From Litoditis marina (Eukaryota; Nematoda; Chromadorea; Rhabditida; Rhabditidae): DNA of 64,000 nt. Under the pieces are notes generated by a model, which saw only the letters and a program-made list of their open reading frames with translations, did not search any database and was not told the DNA's origin. Location of the stretch: NCBI GenBank assembly GCA_964036275.1, contig OZ038437.1, forward strand, positions 1-64,000, written 5' to 3'. Both the position numbers and the translations under genes were made by a program. The stretch's first letter is position 1, and the number at the start of each line of letters is the position of its first letter. Below, one piece after another: positions 20,230-30,372 of this stretch.

Positions 20230-21308
20230 GGTGAAACAACTCAAACGAAATCTGCAACCTCAGAGAAGGACAGACCTACGCGACAGTTGCGTGTAAAACT
20301 GCCTAATGCAAAACAATCACCAACTCTCTCTCTGTCTTATCTCTGCCTCTCTGTCTACGGCCGGTATACAAGCTTGCTTGGAGCCTGTAAGTCCAAGTTT
20401 TGTCACTGCCTCTTGTTACTTCTTTTTCTCTACTCTCTTCCAATGGTGAAATAACTCAAACGGAATCTGTAACCTCAGAGAAGGACAGAAATACGCGACA
20501 GTTGCGTTCAAAAACTGGCTAATACAAAACAATCACCAACTCTTTTTTCCGTCTTATCTCTGCCCCTCGGTCTACGGCCGGTATACAAGCTCGCTTGGAA
20601 CCTGTAAGTCCAATTTTTGTCACTGCCTCTTGTTACTTCTCTTTCTCTATTCTCCTCCAATGGTGAAATAACTCAGACGGAATCTGTAACCTCAGAGAAG
20701 GACAGAACTACGCGACAGCTGCGTTTAAAACTGCCTAATGCAAAACAATCACCAACTCTCTTTTCTGTCTTATCTCTGCCCCTTGGTCTACGGCCGGTAT
20801 ACAAGCTCGCTTGGAACCTGTAAGTCCAATTTTTGTCCCTGCCTCTTGTTACTTCTCTCTCTCTCTCTCCTCTTCAAATGGTGAAATGACTCAAACGAAA
20901 TCTGTAACCTCAGAGAAGGACAGACCTACGCGACAGCTGCGTTCAATAACTGCCTAATACAAAACAATCACCAACTCTCTTTTCTGTCTTATCTCTGCCC
21001 CTTGGTCTACGGCCGGTATACAAGCTCGCTTGGAACCTGTAAGTCCAATTTTTGTCTCTGCCTCTTGTTACTTCTCTCTCTCTCTCCTCTTCAAATGGTG
21101 AAATAACTCAAACAAAATCTGTAACCTCAGAGAAGGACAGACCTACGCGACAGCTGCGTTTAAAACTGCCTAACGCAAAACAATCACCAACTCTCTTTTC
21201 TGTCTTATCTCTGCCCCTTGGTCTACGGCCGGTATACAAGCTCGCTTGGAACCTGTAAGTCCAGTTTTTGTCTCTGCCTCTTGTTTCTTCTCTCTCTCCT
21301 CTTCAAAT
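20230..21308 (+). repeat. Five tandem repeats of 212-218 bp
   Basis: Repeat starts at GGTGAA words at 20230, 20445, 20662, 20880 and 21097, closing at 21309. Each unit contains CGGCCGGTATACAAGC, then a donor-like CCTGTAAGTCC and a CT-rich tract before the next unit. The final unit leads into GGTGAACAG. CT-tract lengths vary between macro-units. Frames across the array are repeat shadows. Confidence 0.85.
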
Positions 21309-21468
21309 GGTGAACAGGCCCAGGCCGAACAATTGCAAGAATCGCAACACAGCAACGCTACTGAGGTCGGACGACCACAGAGATTTGAGGAAAATCAACT
21401 TCTCAAAAATACTGCCTAAAGGGCCCCTGGTTAGCATGGAAAGCGGACCGTAGTACTCGAAGGTGACA

Positions 21469-21766
21469 TGTCATGGTGACAGGCTACGGAAAACGACCCT
21501 ACGCGACCCAGAGGCCTGGCCCAAAATTTGTCGACCACAACTTTCTCCTCCAGTTAGTCACACATTTAAGCTCCCTGTCTTTTCTTTCCCCTTGTCATCC
21601 TCCTCTGTCTCCTTTCCGGAACCTGGAAGACGTCTCTGATCAGTCCTTGCGTGGAAGTGCTAACCCAACACAAGAAGCCCTGGAACCAACTGTGAAGACC
21701 AAGACCGAAACCAGGGTCCACCGCCTTAACACCCCCTAACTGTGGCGCCCAGTAAGTCCACAACAA
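21469..21766 (+). other. Possible retroelement scrap with primer-binding-like site
   Basis: TGGCGCCC at 21743-21750 resembles the start of a tRNA primer-binding site of LTR retrotransposons, and TGTCATGG at 21469 could be an LTR-like start. The presumed LTR does not end in CA and no second LTR or gag/pol frame is present, so the call is weak. Confidence 0.2.
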
Positions 21767-22374
21767 ATATTCCCACCCTCCCCCGCTCCCCCGTAAGGTT
21801 ATACATTTCGCAGGCTACAGCTTCGGCTGAGGCTTTGGCGGTCCCAGTGTGCTCTCGTTCTGACCCAATGAAAGTTGTGGTTAAGACAAATTTTGGAACG
21901 CCCTCCAGTAGGAGGGCACTAAGAATGTGTACAAAAGTAAAAACACGTGTGTCACGTGTCTCACGTGAGCAGAAAACAGGTGTTCTCTAGAAGAAACGTT
22001 GTAGTTTGCTCCACATCGGCAACAAAAGGGATGTTCATGCATGTTTAGTAGGTGTGGACCCGTGAAAATGCACGTTTTCCCACGTGAGTCACGTGAAACA
22101 AAAGTCGAACTTTTTTCCCCCATACACCTCAATTTAAGTTACACATCATAGAAAATACTTTTACAAAAGCTATTCGTACATTTTCCGATAGTTTTTCCAA
22201 ATTCTCATCGACTTTCGTGCCAGAGAACGAAATTGAAATTTGCTCCACATCTGAGGGCTACAATTGAGAATTGAGAGCTAAATCATTTATCTCATCTATG
22301 AAAAACCTAACATTTCCATATACAACAGTGAACCGCGCGCTCTTGCCCCCGAAACAAGCATTCCGGCTCGGAGG
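21767..22374. other. CACGTG-rich region, no gene
   Basis: Contains tight clusters of the E-box CACGTG (about 21952-21968 and 22080-22097) among otherwise unremarkable sequence. The same hexamer forms the SL promoter palindrome, but the full 24-bp element does not occur here. Confidence 0.4.
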
Positions 22375-22443
22375 TGTCCGGTGGCCTAGGGGATAGTGCT
22401 GCCGCCTCCCGTGCCGGAGGGGGGGAGGTTCAAATACCTGTAG
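22375..22443 (+). pseudogene. tRNA-like Pol III unit of unclear identity
   Basis: TGGCCTAGGGG (22382-22392) is a perfect A box. GGTTCAAATAC (22428-22438) is a degenerate B box in a short T-like hairpin AGGT/ACCT. TTTTT follows at 22445-22449. The acceptor ends do not pair and the anticodon arm is irregular (CCTCC/GGAGG with a 6-nt loop), so it is not a normal tRNA. It may be a tRNA-derived SINE head or another Pol III RNA. Confidence 0.45.
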
Positions 22444-22444
22444 A

Positions 22445-22449
22445 TTTTT
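22445..22449 (+). terminator. Pol III T-run after tRNA-like unit
   Basis: TTTTT two bases after the tRNA-like sequence, adequate as a Pol III stop. Confidence 0.45.
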
Positions 22450-22912
22450 GCCATTTGCAATCGGAAAATTTTCTCCGAATTAGCTTCTTTTCGTGCCGTG
22501 TGCATACAAAATGACGTGCCGATCGCGGAAATCTTGTCATTTTTGTGTTTCGACCCTCCAAAGCTGAGATATGAGCGAAAAACCGCGATTCTACAGGGCT
22601 ATAGCTGGGGATGGGAAAAAGTTGGTGACTTGTACAGCGGTTGACTCACAGAAAACTGTATTCTCGACTGGTAGATCAAGAGATTGCGAGATATAATTAA
22701 CAATTGTTCGAATTATGGGCGAGGAAAGACCGTTAGAACTGCTATTTTCGCGCGTTTTGTCCGAATTCACGTGGAAACCACGTGACCTTGTGACTGAGAA
22801 ATTTAGCAAATTAGTGGCTGGGAAAGTTATGAAATTGTTTATTTATGTTTTATGTGTCCTAGTTGCGTAAATCTGCCTCCAGCATGTCCCTAGTAGACCC
22901 CCCAATGCTTTC
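22450..22912. other. Upstream region of 5S rRNA, no gene
   Basis: No coding or RNA gene recognised. The notable element is the CACGTG palindrome at 22767-22785. A 72-codon - strand frame at 22591-22809 has no recognisable features. Confidence 0.4.
22767..22785. promoter_or_regulatory. Perfect palindrome TCACGTGG-AAA-CCACGTGA upstream of 5S
   Basis: 8-bp arms around AAA, containing two CACGTG E-boxes, about 128 bp upstream of the 5S gene. A factor recognising paired CACGTG is plausible given the related palindrome at both SL genes; this is inference. Confidence 0.4.
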
Positions 22913-23031
22913 GCTTACGACCATACCACGTTGAAAATACGCCATCCCGTCCGATCTGGCAAGTCAAGCAACGTTGGGCCCGGTTAGTACTTGGATCGGA
23001 GACGGCTTGGGAATCCCGGGTGCCGTAAGCT
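22913..23031 (+). rRNA. 5S ribosomal RNA
   Basis: 119 nt from GCTTACGACC to GTAAGCT, with helix I closed by GCTTACG/CGTAAGC. Contains the internal Pol III control region (AAGTCAAGCAACGTT as A box; AGTACTTGGATCGGAGAC as C box). It is very like the C. elegans 5S sequence as I remember it. The changes I notice in one helix are paired (CCCGG opposite CCGGG), suggesting a functional gene. One gene per macro-unit, same strand as the SL genes, the next of which starts about 3.4 kb downstream at 26465. Confidence 0.95.
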
Positions 23032-23035
23032 TTTT
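23031..23035 (+). terminator. Pol III T-run of 5S rRNA
   Basis: TTTTT directly at the 3' end of the 5S gene, followed by ACTTTTTT, a normal Pol III stop. Confidence 0.8.
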
Positions 23036-23122
23036 ACTTTTTTATTTAAAACTAGATCGAATTTCCTTAGTTTTAGCGCCCAAACAAACCAAATACTATC
23101 TGTTTTAGCGCTTAAAGGGGGC

Positions 23123-24333
23123 GGAAAAGTGTGGGTACACACACATAAAATGTTTGGAATGTTTCGAAAGTTACAAAAGTTGAAAAAGTAACTTTCATGT
23201 ACCTAGGGGGTGGACTAGCAAGAAAAAGTGTGGGTACACACACATAAAATGTTTGGAATGTTTCGAAAGTTACAAAAGTTGAAAAAGTAACTTTCATGTA
23301 CTCAGGGGGTGGCCTAGCAAGAAAAAATGTGGGTACACACAAATAAAATGTTGCCTTTGGAATGTTTTGAAAGTTACAAAAGTTGAAAAAAGTAACTTTC
23401 ATGTACCCATGGGGGGCGGCCTAGCAAGGAAAAGTGTGGGTACACACACATAAAATGTTTGAAATGTTTCGAAAGTTACAAAAGTTGAAAAAGTAACTTT
23501 CATGTACCCGGGGGTGGCCTAGTATGGAAAAGTGTGGGTACATACAAATAAAATGTTTGGAATGTTTCGAAAGTTACAAAAGTTGAAAAAGTAACTTTCA
23601 TGTACCTAGGGGGTGGACTAGCAAGAAAAAGTGTGGGTACACCCACATAAAATGTTTGGAATGTTTCGAAAGTTACAAAAGTTGAAAAAAGTAACTTTCA
23701 TGTACCCATGGGGGCGGCCTAGCAAGGAAAAGTGTGGGTACACACACATAAAATGTTTGGAATGTTTGGAAAGTTACAAAAATTGAAAAAGTAACTTTCA
23801 TGTACCCAGGGGTGGCCTAGTATGGAAAAGTGTGGGTACACACAAATAAAATGTTTGGAATGTTTCGAAAGTTACAAAAGTTGAAAAAGTAACTTTCATG
23901 TACCCGGGGGTGGCCTAGTATGGAAAAGTGTGGGTACATACAAATAAAATGTTTGAATGTTTCGAAAGTTACAAAAGTTGAAAAAGTAACTTTCATGTAC
24001 CCGGGGGTGGCCTAGTATGGAAAAGTGTGGGTACATACAAATAAAATGTTTGGAATGTTTCGAAAGTTACAAAAGTTGAAAAAGTAACTTTCATGTACCT
24101 AGGGGGTGGACTAGCAAGAAAAAGTGTGGGTACACACACATAAAATGTTTGGAATGTTTCGAAAGTTACAAAAGTTGAAAAAAGTAACTTTCATGTACCC
24201 AGGGGGTGGCCTAGCAAGAACAAGTGTGGGTACACACAAATAAAATGTTGCCTTTGGAATGTTTCGAAAGTTACAAAAGTTGAAAAAAGTAACTTTCATG
24301 TACCCATGGGGGCGGCCTAGCAAGGAAAAGTGT
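23123..24333. repeat. Satellite A array, about 12 units
   Basis: Starts in the word GGAAAAGTGTGGG about 90 bp after the 5S gene. Matches 1069-2279 of the window closely but lacks the additional units seen further left there. Confidence 0.93.
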
Positions 24334-24645
24334 ACTTGTACGTAATTATTTGAATAGAAAAGGCATGGAGACTTACTTGTTGTAACTCTCTGCTGCCTAA
24401 AAAGTGGGTGTTTGGAAAATGATTGTTAGTTTTGAGAATTATTATTTGGATAGTAGGCGTGTCGTATTTTGTACGCTGAAAGCGGTTATCGTCGCTAATA
24501 ACAAGGTGTCTTACTTGTTGTTTACTAAACTACATCGTAACCATGCATTGAACGAGACTCGATGAAGGCAGGTGTGCTAAACTTGCGATTTACAACATTA
24601 CAATGTATGTCACAAGTTGACTATAAAACAACCAAAACCGGACAA

Positions 24646-24741
24646 ATGAATCATTTTAACACGAACAACGATTATGTCGAGTCGCTTAAGCAAACATTCT
24701 GGGTTCCTATTCACGTGCATGTCCGATTGCACTATAATTGA
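24646..24741 (+). CDS. Small 31-aa frame, unit 2
   Basis: Unit 2 copy of the frame at 2592-2687, unchanged. Confidence 0.22.
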   Translation: MNHFNTNNDYVESLKQTFWVPIHVHVRLHYN

Positions 24742-24982
24742 AACAGCGCAGATTCCCCAGATAAATATCCTAGTTGAGATTATTTATAACATTTTGAACA
24801 ATGACAAACTTTTCCTAACTTGTTTTGAGAGGGACACTTTGAAACCTGTTCTACCTCTCCTGTACGACATTTCAAGTATTCGCAGTCCAGATTTGGCAAG
24901 AAGACAACTCCGTCGCTTATCCCAGGATCACATAGAAGCAATTATAATTCCAGCATTAACAGCTTGTAACCTACAATTATGA
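24674..24982 (+). CDS. 102-aa Maverick/Polinton-like small protein, unit 2
   Basis: Same protein as at 2620-2928. One silent change (ATC for ATT in an Ile codon near 24804) distinguishes this copy and unit 3 from unit 1. Confidence 0.55.
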   Translation: MSSRLSKHSGFLFTCMSDCTIIETAQIPQINILVEIIYNILNNDKLFLTCFERDTLKPVLPLLYDISSIRSPDLARRQLRRLSQDHIEAIIIPALTACNLQL

Positions 24983-25151
24983 GTGTTTTCATAGAATAAA
25001 CAATTTAATTAGTTGTAATGGCTTCTTTTAACAATAAAAAATAATACCCGCCGCAACTTGCGGATAGCAACCACCACTACACTACACCACAACACATTTG
25101 TTTTTGAAAGTTGGACGAAAGTGTGACATATGGAGAGTATAAAAGGGAACA

Positions 25152-25289
25152 ATGAGCACCAAACCGCCAAATAACCTAGTGCTTGCGTTAAGACCACTTA
25201 CAGAAGCCAGTCCTCAATTTAATCTCCCAGCGCAGAATATTACGGCATTTCCGAATACAGCTTCTACTTTTTGTGACTTGAGAAGATGA
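25152..25289 (+). CDS. 45-aa protein, unit 2
   Basis: Same frame as 3098-3235, ending in the ATGA overlap with the 237-aa gene. Confidence 0.35.
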   Translation: MSTKPPNNLVLALRPLTEASPQFNLPAQNITAFPNTASTFCDLRR

Positions 25290-25999
25290 AAACAACCGGA
25301 AAATATATGCTTGCCCCTCTGAATGAGGATGAGAAACATATAGCATTTCTGAAACAGAGAATGTCCGATATACTACATAGCTCAACTCTCGCCGACTACG
25401 AAAAAGTTGCACTTTATGAAGATGCGATGGCTCGGTTGCGAGGTTTTCTAGAATCTATTGATGTTCCACCAACTGTCCGAATCGAACAGCCGCCTTCGAA
25501 CGATGTCGTACCAGCATACAAATTACCTACTAAAGATAAGAACTTCTGGAAGATATTTGAAGGGATTCGCACGAACGATAGGCAAGAAATTGTGCTGGAT
25601 GGCCGAGTCATAGAAAGATCCAACATAAATACCAACTTGGATTATGCAATGTACAAAACTGATTTCATGCCGTATGGTTATGAGGAGTTTTACAATCACG
25701 TGCGAAGCAAAGTGAATTACGACATTCAGCCAATAGCGGAAAACGAAGAAAAACCTGTTAAATTGGAAATGTTGGCCGAGTCTGAGAACGATGAGAACGA
25801 AAATTACGATACAGCTTCGGATAAAAGTGCCGACCAGTGGACTCCGGTAGTCTCAAGAAGCGCCAGGAGAAAAATGGCTGAAACAAACGCTTCCGCCGAT
25901 AGAGTTTATGGAGTTCCGGCGCCCGCTCCCATGTCCAGGCGAACCCGCCAGCAAGGAACCGGAAGGAGAAGATTATATATAAAATTGTGGACTTTGTAA
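25286..25999 (+). CDS. 237-aa Maverick/Polinton-like protein, unit 2
   Basis: Identical product to 3232-3945, including DGRVI, SNI and PYGYEEFY segments, the acidic stretch and the Arg-rich tail. AATAAA again overlaps the stop. Confidence 0.65.
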   Translation: MKTTGKYMLAPLNEDEKHIAFLKQRMSDILHSSTLADYEKVALYEDAMARLRGFLESIDVPPTVRIEQPPSNDVVPAYKLPTKDKNFWKIFEGIRTNDRQEIVLDGRVIERSNINTNLDYAMYKTDFMPYGYEEFYNHVRSKVNYDIQPIAENEEKPVKLEMLAESENDENENYDTASDKSADQWTPVVSRSARRKMAETNASADRVYGVPAPAPMSRRTRQQGTGRRRLYIKLWTL

Positions 26000-26269
26000 T
26001 AAAATTATCAACCTAAAAAACTTTTGTTTTGTGCGCAACACACCGCGTGTCTTTATTACCAATACTACGAATTCCAAGAAAATACTGCACGTTGTTAAAC
26101 GCATTACGGAATCACGTTTGGTGACTCCATTAAATGCTTTAGAGTTTGTAGTTAAAATTGGATGTTTTGTGTTGTGTTGTTCAATAATATTTAGATACTC
26201 TTTTAGAAGGTGATCAATAATTACACCAGTGCTGGGAATTCCAAGATGATACTTCATTAAAGTACACAA
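25973..26269 (-). CDS. Unrecognised 98-aa frame, unit 2
   Basis: Intact copy of the frame at 3919-4215; same doubts apply. Confidence 0.2.
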   Translation of the reverse strand: MCTLMKYHLGIPSTGVIIDHLLKEYLNIIEQHNTKHPILTTNSKAFNGVTKRDSVMRLTTCSIFLEFVVLVIKTRGVLRTKQKFFRLIILLQSPQFYI

Positions 26270-26400
26270 ATGTCACAAAATTAGGGTAGTTTTGCCATTA
26301 AAGTATAAAAATGTTGGAATAAAGTGCGAAAATGGCAGGAAATCACGGTCACTATTTACAACACTTGTTGTTACCGGTTACAGGCGTACATTTGCTTGAC

Positions 26401-26424
26401 ACACCACGTGTAACACGTGAAAAC
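26401..26424 (+). promoter_or_regulatory. Proximal element of SL RNA gene 1, unit 2
   Basis: Palindrome CACGTGTAACACGTG at 26405-26419, -64 to -41 of the leader. Confidence 0.6.
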
Positions 26425-26464
26425 CCGAACTAAATACGTATGTCGACGATTTTTCCATTCAGTC

Positions 26465-26562
26465 GGTTTGGTTACCCAAGTTGAAGGTGCATTCTGGTTC
26501 AAAATCGACAAAGTTTTGAAATTTTTGTTAGGAAAACACAGAAAATGCTTTCTTGCTGTAAA
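26465..26562 (+). ncRNA. SL RNA gene 1, unit 2
   Basis: Leader 26465-26486, donor GT at 26487, Sm-like AAATTTTTG at 26519-26527 and the 3' stem-loop are all unchanged from the unit 1 gene. Confidence 0.7.
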
Positions 26563-26850
26563 ACATGCTATGTGTGAATCCGTATAGGTTTAGGTAATAT
26601 TATATTAACAATATAACGTATATACTGCGTATTGCAGCTTGTCGGCATAGTTAATTTAAATTGCGTTATGGGTCTCGCCGCGCCCGGAATTTGCAATACA
26701 CAGTCCTTTAAAAATTGCATCACAAATCGGGAATCTCGGGTGTTTTTCATGTTTCATGTAGAGTAGAATGCAGCTTTTTTTTGATATCTGTAGCTCGCGC
26801 ATGTTTCATTTTATACGGAAGGCGGTACAGGACACATACATTTACATGGC

Positions 26851-26874
26851 ACACCACGTGTAACACGTGAAAAC
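26851..26874 (+). promoter_or_regulatory. Proximal element of SL RNA gene 2, unit 2
   Basis: Same 24 bp, at -58 to -35 of the SL1-like leader. Confidence 0.55.
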
Positions 26875-26908
26875 GTTATCTAAGTACGTATTTTGGATAA
26901 CCACATCC

Positions 26909-26980
26909 GGTTTAATTAACCAAGTTTGAGGTAGATTGATGGATGCTATATTTCCTGTTAAAACACATGTCACGTGTGAA
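26909..26980 (+). ncRNA. SL RNA gene 2 (SL1-like leader), unit 2
   Basis: Leader 26909-26930 with the same single difference from SL1, followed by GT. A clear Sm site is again missing. Confidence 0.5.
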
Positions 26981-28077
26981 GCGAATAAACTGTACTTGGA
27001 AGTTATAACCCCCATGAGGCTTTAAACCCCCTCGTTTTCTATTCCGAGCAGCCTGGTGCCTGGCACCTGTTGCACTAATATAAACAAACTATAGTTGCGC
27101 AGCCACCGGATACAAGTCAATACAAATCAATAACTTTAATATGTTGTCAACCGAAGTACATTGAACCAGTTACGCGTCGCAGATATACTTCTACACTACG
27201 CGATAACGTTTACAAACGCGCCGCGCCCACCATTCAATTATCGATTTTTCTCTTGCTATTGTCGAAATATGCATAAAGTATTGCGAAATACTCAGATTCC
27301 AGAAAAGTCCTTGGAAAAGAGCCAAGAAAAAACGTGAGAGAGCGTGTGGACACGTGTAGAAACGTGTGAGAAAAACTTGAGAAAAAACTTTTTCCTTAAG
27401 AATTACCGTTATACTGTATAAGGATTACTGTACCTAGGTTACTGTACCTAGGTTACTGTATGTTGCCGGCTGGCTGCGCGCTGGGTGCAGCCGCGCGCTA
27501 GGCTCCGCCCCCAATATGTTCCTTCCGAGCCTGGTCTACTACTGACATGCTTTCGAATTTCAAGCGATTTCGATGAATTTCAACCGAGATACAGGGGGCC
27601 ACCTGCAACATTTTTGGCACGGTGCCAATAGTTGAAAAATGAAAATAGAGATTCTGGTAAAATAGCACGTCGCCATTGTTTTTCTAGGTCTAAATAGACT
27701 TGTTATCAAGTTTGTACCGATTCCGATCATTTTCAACCAAGATACAGGGGGCCACCTGCAACATTTTTGGCACGGTGCCAATAGTTGGAGAGTCAATTTT
27801 GGATCTTCGAGATTTTTGAGGAAACATCAAGTCGCCATTGTTTTTCTAGGTATGAATAGACATGCTTTCGAATTTCAAGTGATTTCGATGAATTTCAACT
27901 GAGATACAGGGGGCCACCTGCAACATTTTTGGCACGGTGCCAATAGTTGGAGAGTCAATTTTGGAATTTCGAGATTTTTGAGGAAACATCAAGAAAATCG
28001 GAGCACATGAATCAAATGCAAGTCAAATTAGTCAATTTAGGCAATAAACTATTTCACCATTAGCCGATGCACCATTT

Positions 28078-28978
28078 CGCGCCGAGCTAATGCCTTTTTG
28101 GTATTTTTACGTTATAAGAAAAGGATATAATTATGTGCACCTCTTTGTGAGGTGACCCATATGCAAACGGTGGTTCAGTGGTATTTAAAGGTGGCATTAG
28201 CAAGGGCGAGCATGTTTCAACCAACAGTTAATCAAAGTTCATTGCCTAGTGGAGATCAAGGTACGCCAAGACGGTTCTCCGATTCGTTATACCGTGTGTA
28301 CTCTAGTTTACATAAATTGTAACAAACACATGTGTTAAATAATTAGTTCATATATCATATATATACATAACAATAAAACACATGTGTTTGTTACAATTTA
28401 TATAAACTAGAGTACACACGGTATAACGAATCGGAGAACCTTCTTGGCGTACCTTGATCTCCACTAGGCAATGAACTTTGATTAACTGTTGGTTGAAACA
28501 CGCTCGCCCTTGCTAATGCCACCTTTAAATACCACTGAACCACCGTTTGCATATGGGTCACCTCACAAAGAGGTGCACCTAATTCTATCTTTCTTTTATA
28601 ACCTAAAAACATACCAAAAAGGCATTAGCTCGGCGCGATTAGCATTAGACGTCATAATCGTATTTTTTTAATTTCACTTCAGTTTCGACCCGGGTTCGAT
28701 TCCCGGCCGATGCACCATTTCGCGCCGAGCTAATGCCTTTTTGGTATTTTTACGTTATAAGAAAAGGATAGAATTATGTGCACCTCTTTGTGAGGTGACC
28801 CATATGCAAACGGTGGTTCAGTGGTATTTAAAGGTGGCATTAGCAAGGGCGAGCATGTTTCAACCAACAGTTAATCAAAGTTCATTGCCTAGTGGAGATC
28901 AAGGTACGCCAAGAAGGTTCTCCGATTCGTTATTCCGTGTGTACTCTAGTTTATATAAATTGTAACAAACACATGTGT
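28078..28978. repeat. Foldback/tRNA-fragment cassette 1, unit 2
   Basis: Foldback 28078-28637, tRNA-Gly 3' fragment 28688-28717, third arm 28721-28978; spacer to 29289. Confidence 0.8.
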
Positions 28979-30372
28979 TAAATAATTAGTTCATATATCA
29001 TATATATACATAACAATAAAATCCAATCCTAATTGACTAGAGGTAGTTTTTATATGACTCAAATAAACGAAATCATCTCAAATATCACTTACATCAATTT
29101 GTTTCAAATACATCAAATGAGAAGAGCTCACATAACAGAGCGGATAAACGGAGACGACTGAATTTTAGGATCAGTACTGAAAGCTGCGCCACTTTCGAAA
29201 CGCGTGAAATACGTCAGCGAAAGCGGCACGCTAGGCGCGCCATACCCCGTGGGCTGACTCAAATATAGAACATCGTGCGGAGCGCGACAGGAGAGTCAAT
29301 TTTGGAATTTCGAGATTTTTGAGGAAACATCAAGTCGCCATTGTTTTTCTAGGTGTGAATAGACATGCTTTCGAATTTCAAGTGATTTCGATGAATTTCA
29401 ACCGAGATACAGGGGGCCACCGGCAACATTTTTGGCACGGTGCCAATAGTTGGAGAGTCAATTTTGGAATTTCGAGATTTTTGAGGAAACATCAAGTCGC
29501 CATTGTTTTTCTAGGTATGAATAGACATGCTTTCGAATTTCAAGTGATTTCGATGAATTTCAACCGAGATACAGGGGGCCACCGGCAACATTTTTGGCAC
29601 GGTGCCAATAGTTGGAAAATGAAAATAGAGATTCTGGTGAAATAGCACGTCGCCATTGTTTCTCTAGGTATAAATAGACATGCTTTCGAATTTCAAGTGA
29701 TTTCGATGAATTTCAACCGAGATACAGGGGGCCACCGGCAACATTTTTGGCACGGTGCCAATAGTTGGAAAATGAAAATAGAGATTCTGGTGAAATAGCA
29801 CGTCGCCATTGTTTCTCTAGGTATAAATAGACATGTTATCAAGTTTGAACCGATTCCGATGAATTTCAACCAAGATACAGGGGGCCACCTGCAACATTTT
29901 TGGCACGGTGCCAATAGTTGGAGAGTCAATTTTGGAACTTCGAGATTTTTGAGGAAATAGAAAGTTGCCATTGTTTCTCTAGGTATAAATAGACAAGTAA
30001 TCAAATTTGAACCAATTCCGATGAATTTCAACCAAGATACAGGGGGCCACCGGCAACATTTTTGGCACGGTGCCAATAGTTGGAGAGTCAATTTTGGAAT
30101 TTCGAGATTTTTGAGGAAACATCAAGTCGCCATTGTTTTTCTAGGTATGAATAGACATGCTTTCGAATTTCAAGTGATTTCGATGAATTTCAACTGAGAT
30201 ACAGGGGGCCACCTGCAACATTTTTGGCACGGTGCCAATAGTTGGAGAGTCAATTTTGGAATTTCGAGATTTTTGAGGAAACATCAAGAAAATCGGAGCA
30301 CATGAATCAAATGCAAGTCAAATTAGTCAATTTAGGCAATAAACTATTTCACCATTAGCCGATGCACCATTT

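Larger units (their letters stand above)
2280..24333. repeat. Macro-repeat unit 1 (22.05 kb)
   Basis: Complete copy of the tandem macro-unit, taken from the end of one ~100-bp satellite array to the end of the next. Landmarks recur in the same order in units 2 and 3: the 237-aa gene at 3232, 25286 and 44557, and tRNA-Gly at 19505, 38776 and 60823. Occasional substitutions between copies (for example T/C at 2750 versus 24804) show these are separate copies, not one sequence entered twice. It holds protein genes, SL RNAs, a tRNA and 5S rRNA on the + strand. Confidence 0.95.

Noticed and set aside
20119..21258. 68-111-codon frames in the 217-bp repeats
   Set aside because: They recur with repeat periodicity and end at the same in-repeat stops.
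21469..21766. Full LTR retrotransposon
   Set aside because: Only a primer-binding-like octamer and an LTR-like start are visible; no LTR pair, no CA end and no gag/pol frame.
21900..22100. Additional SL RNA promoters in the CACGTG-rich region
   Set aside because: The 24-bp SL element and a GGTTT leader at the right distance are both absent.
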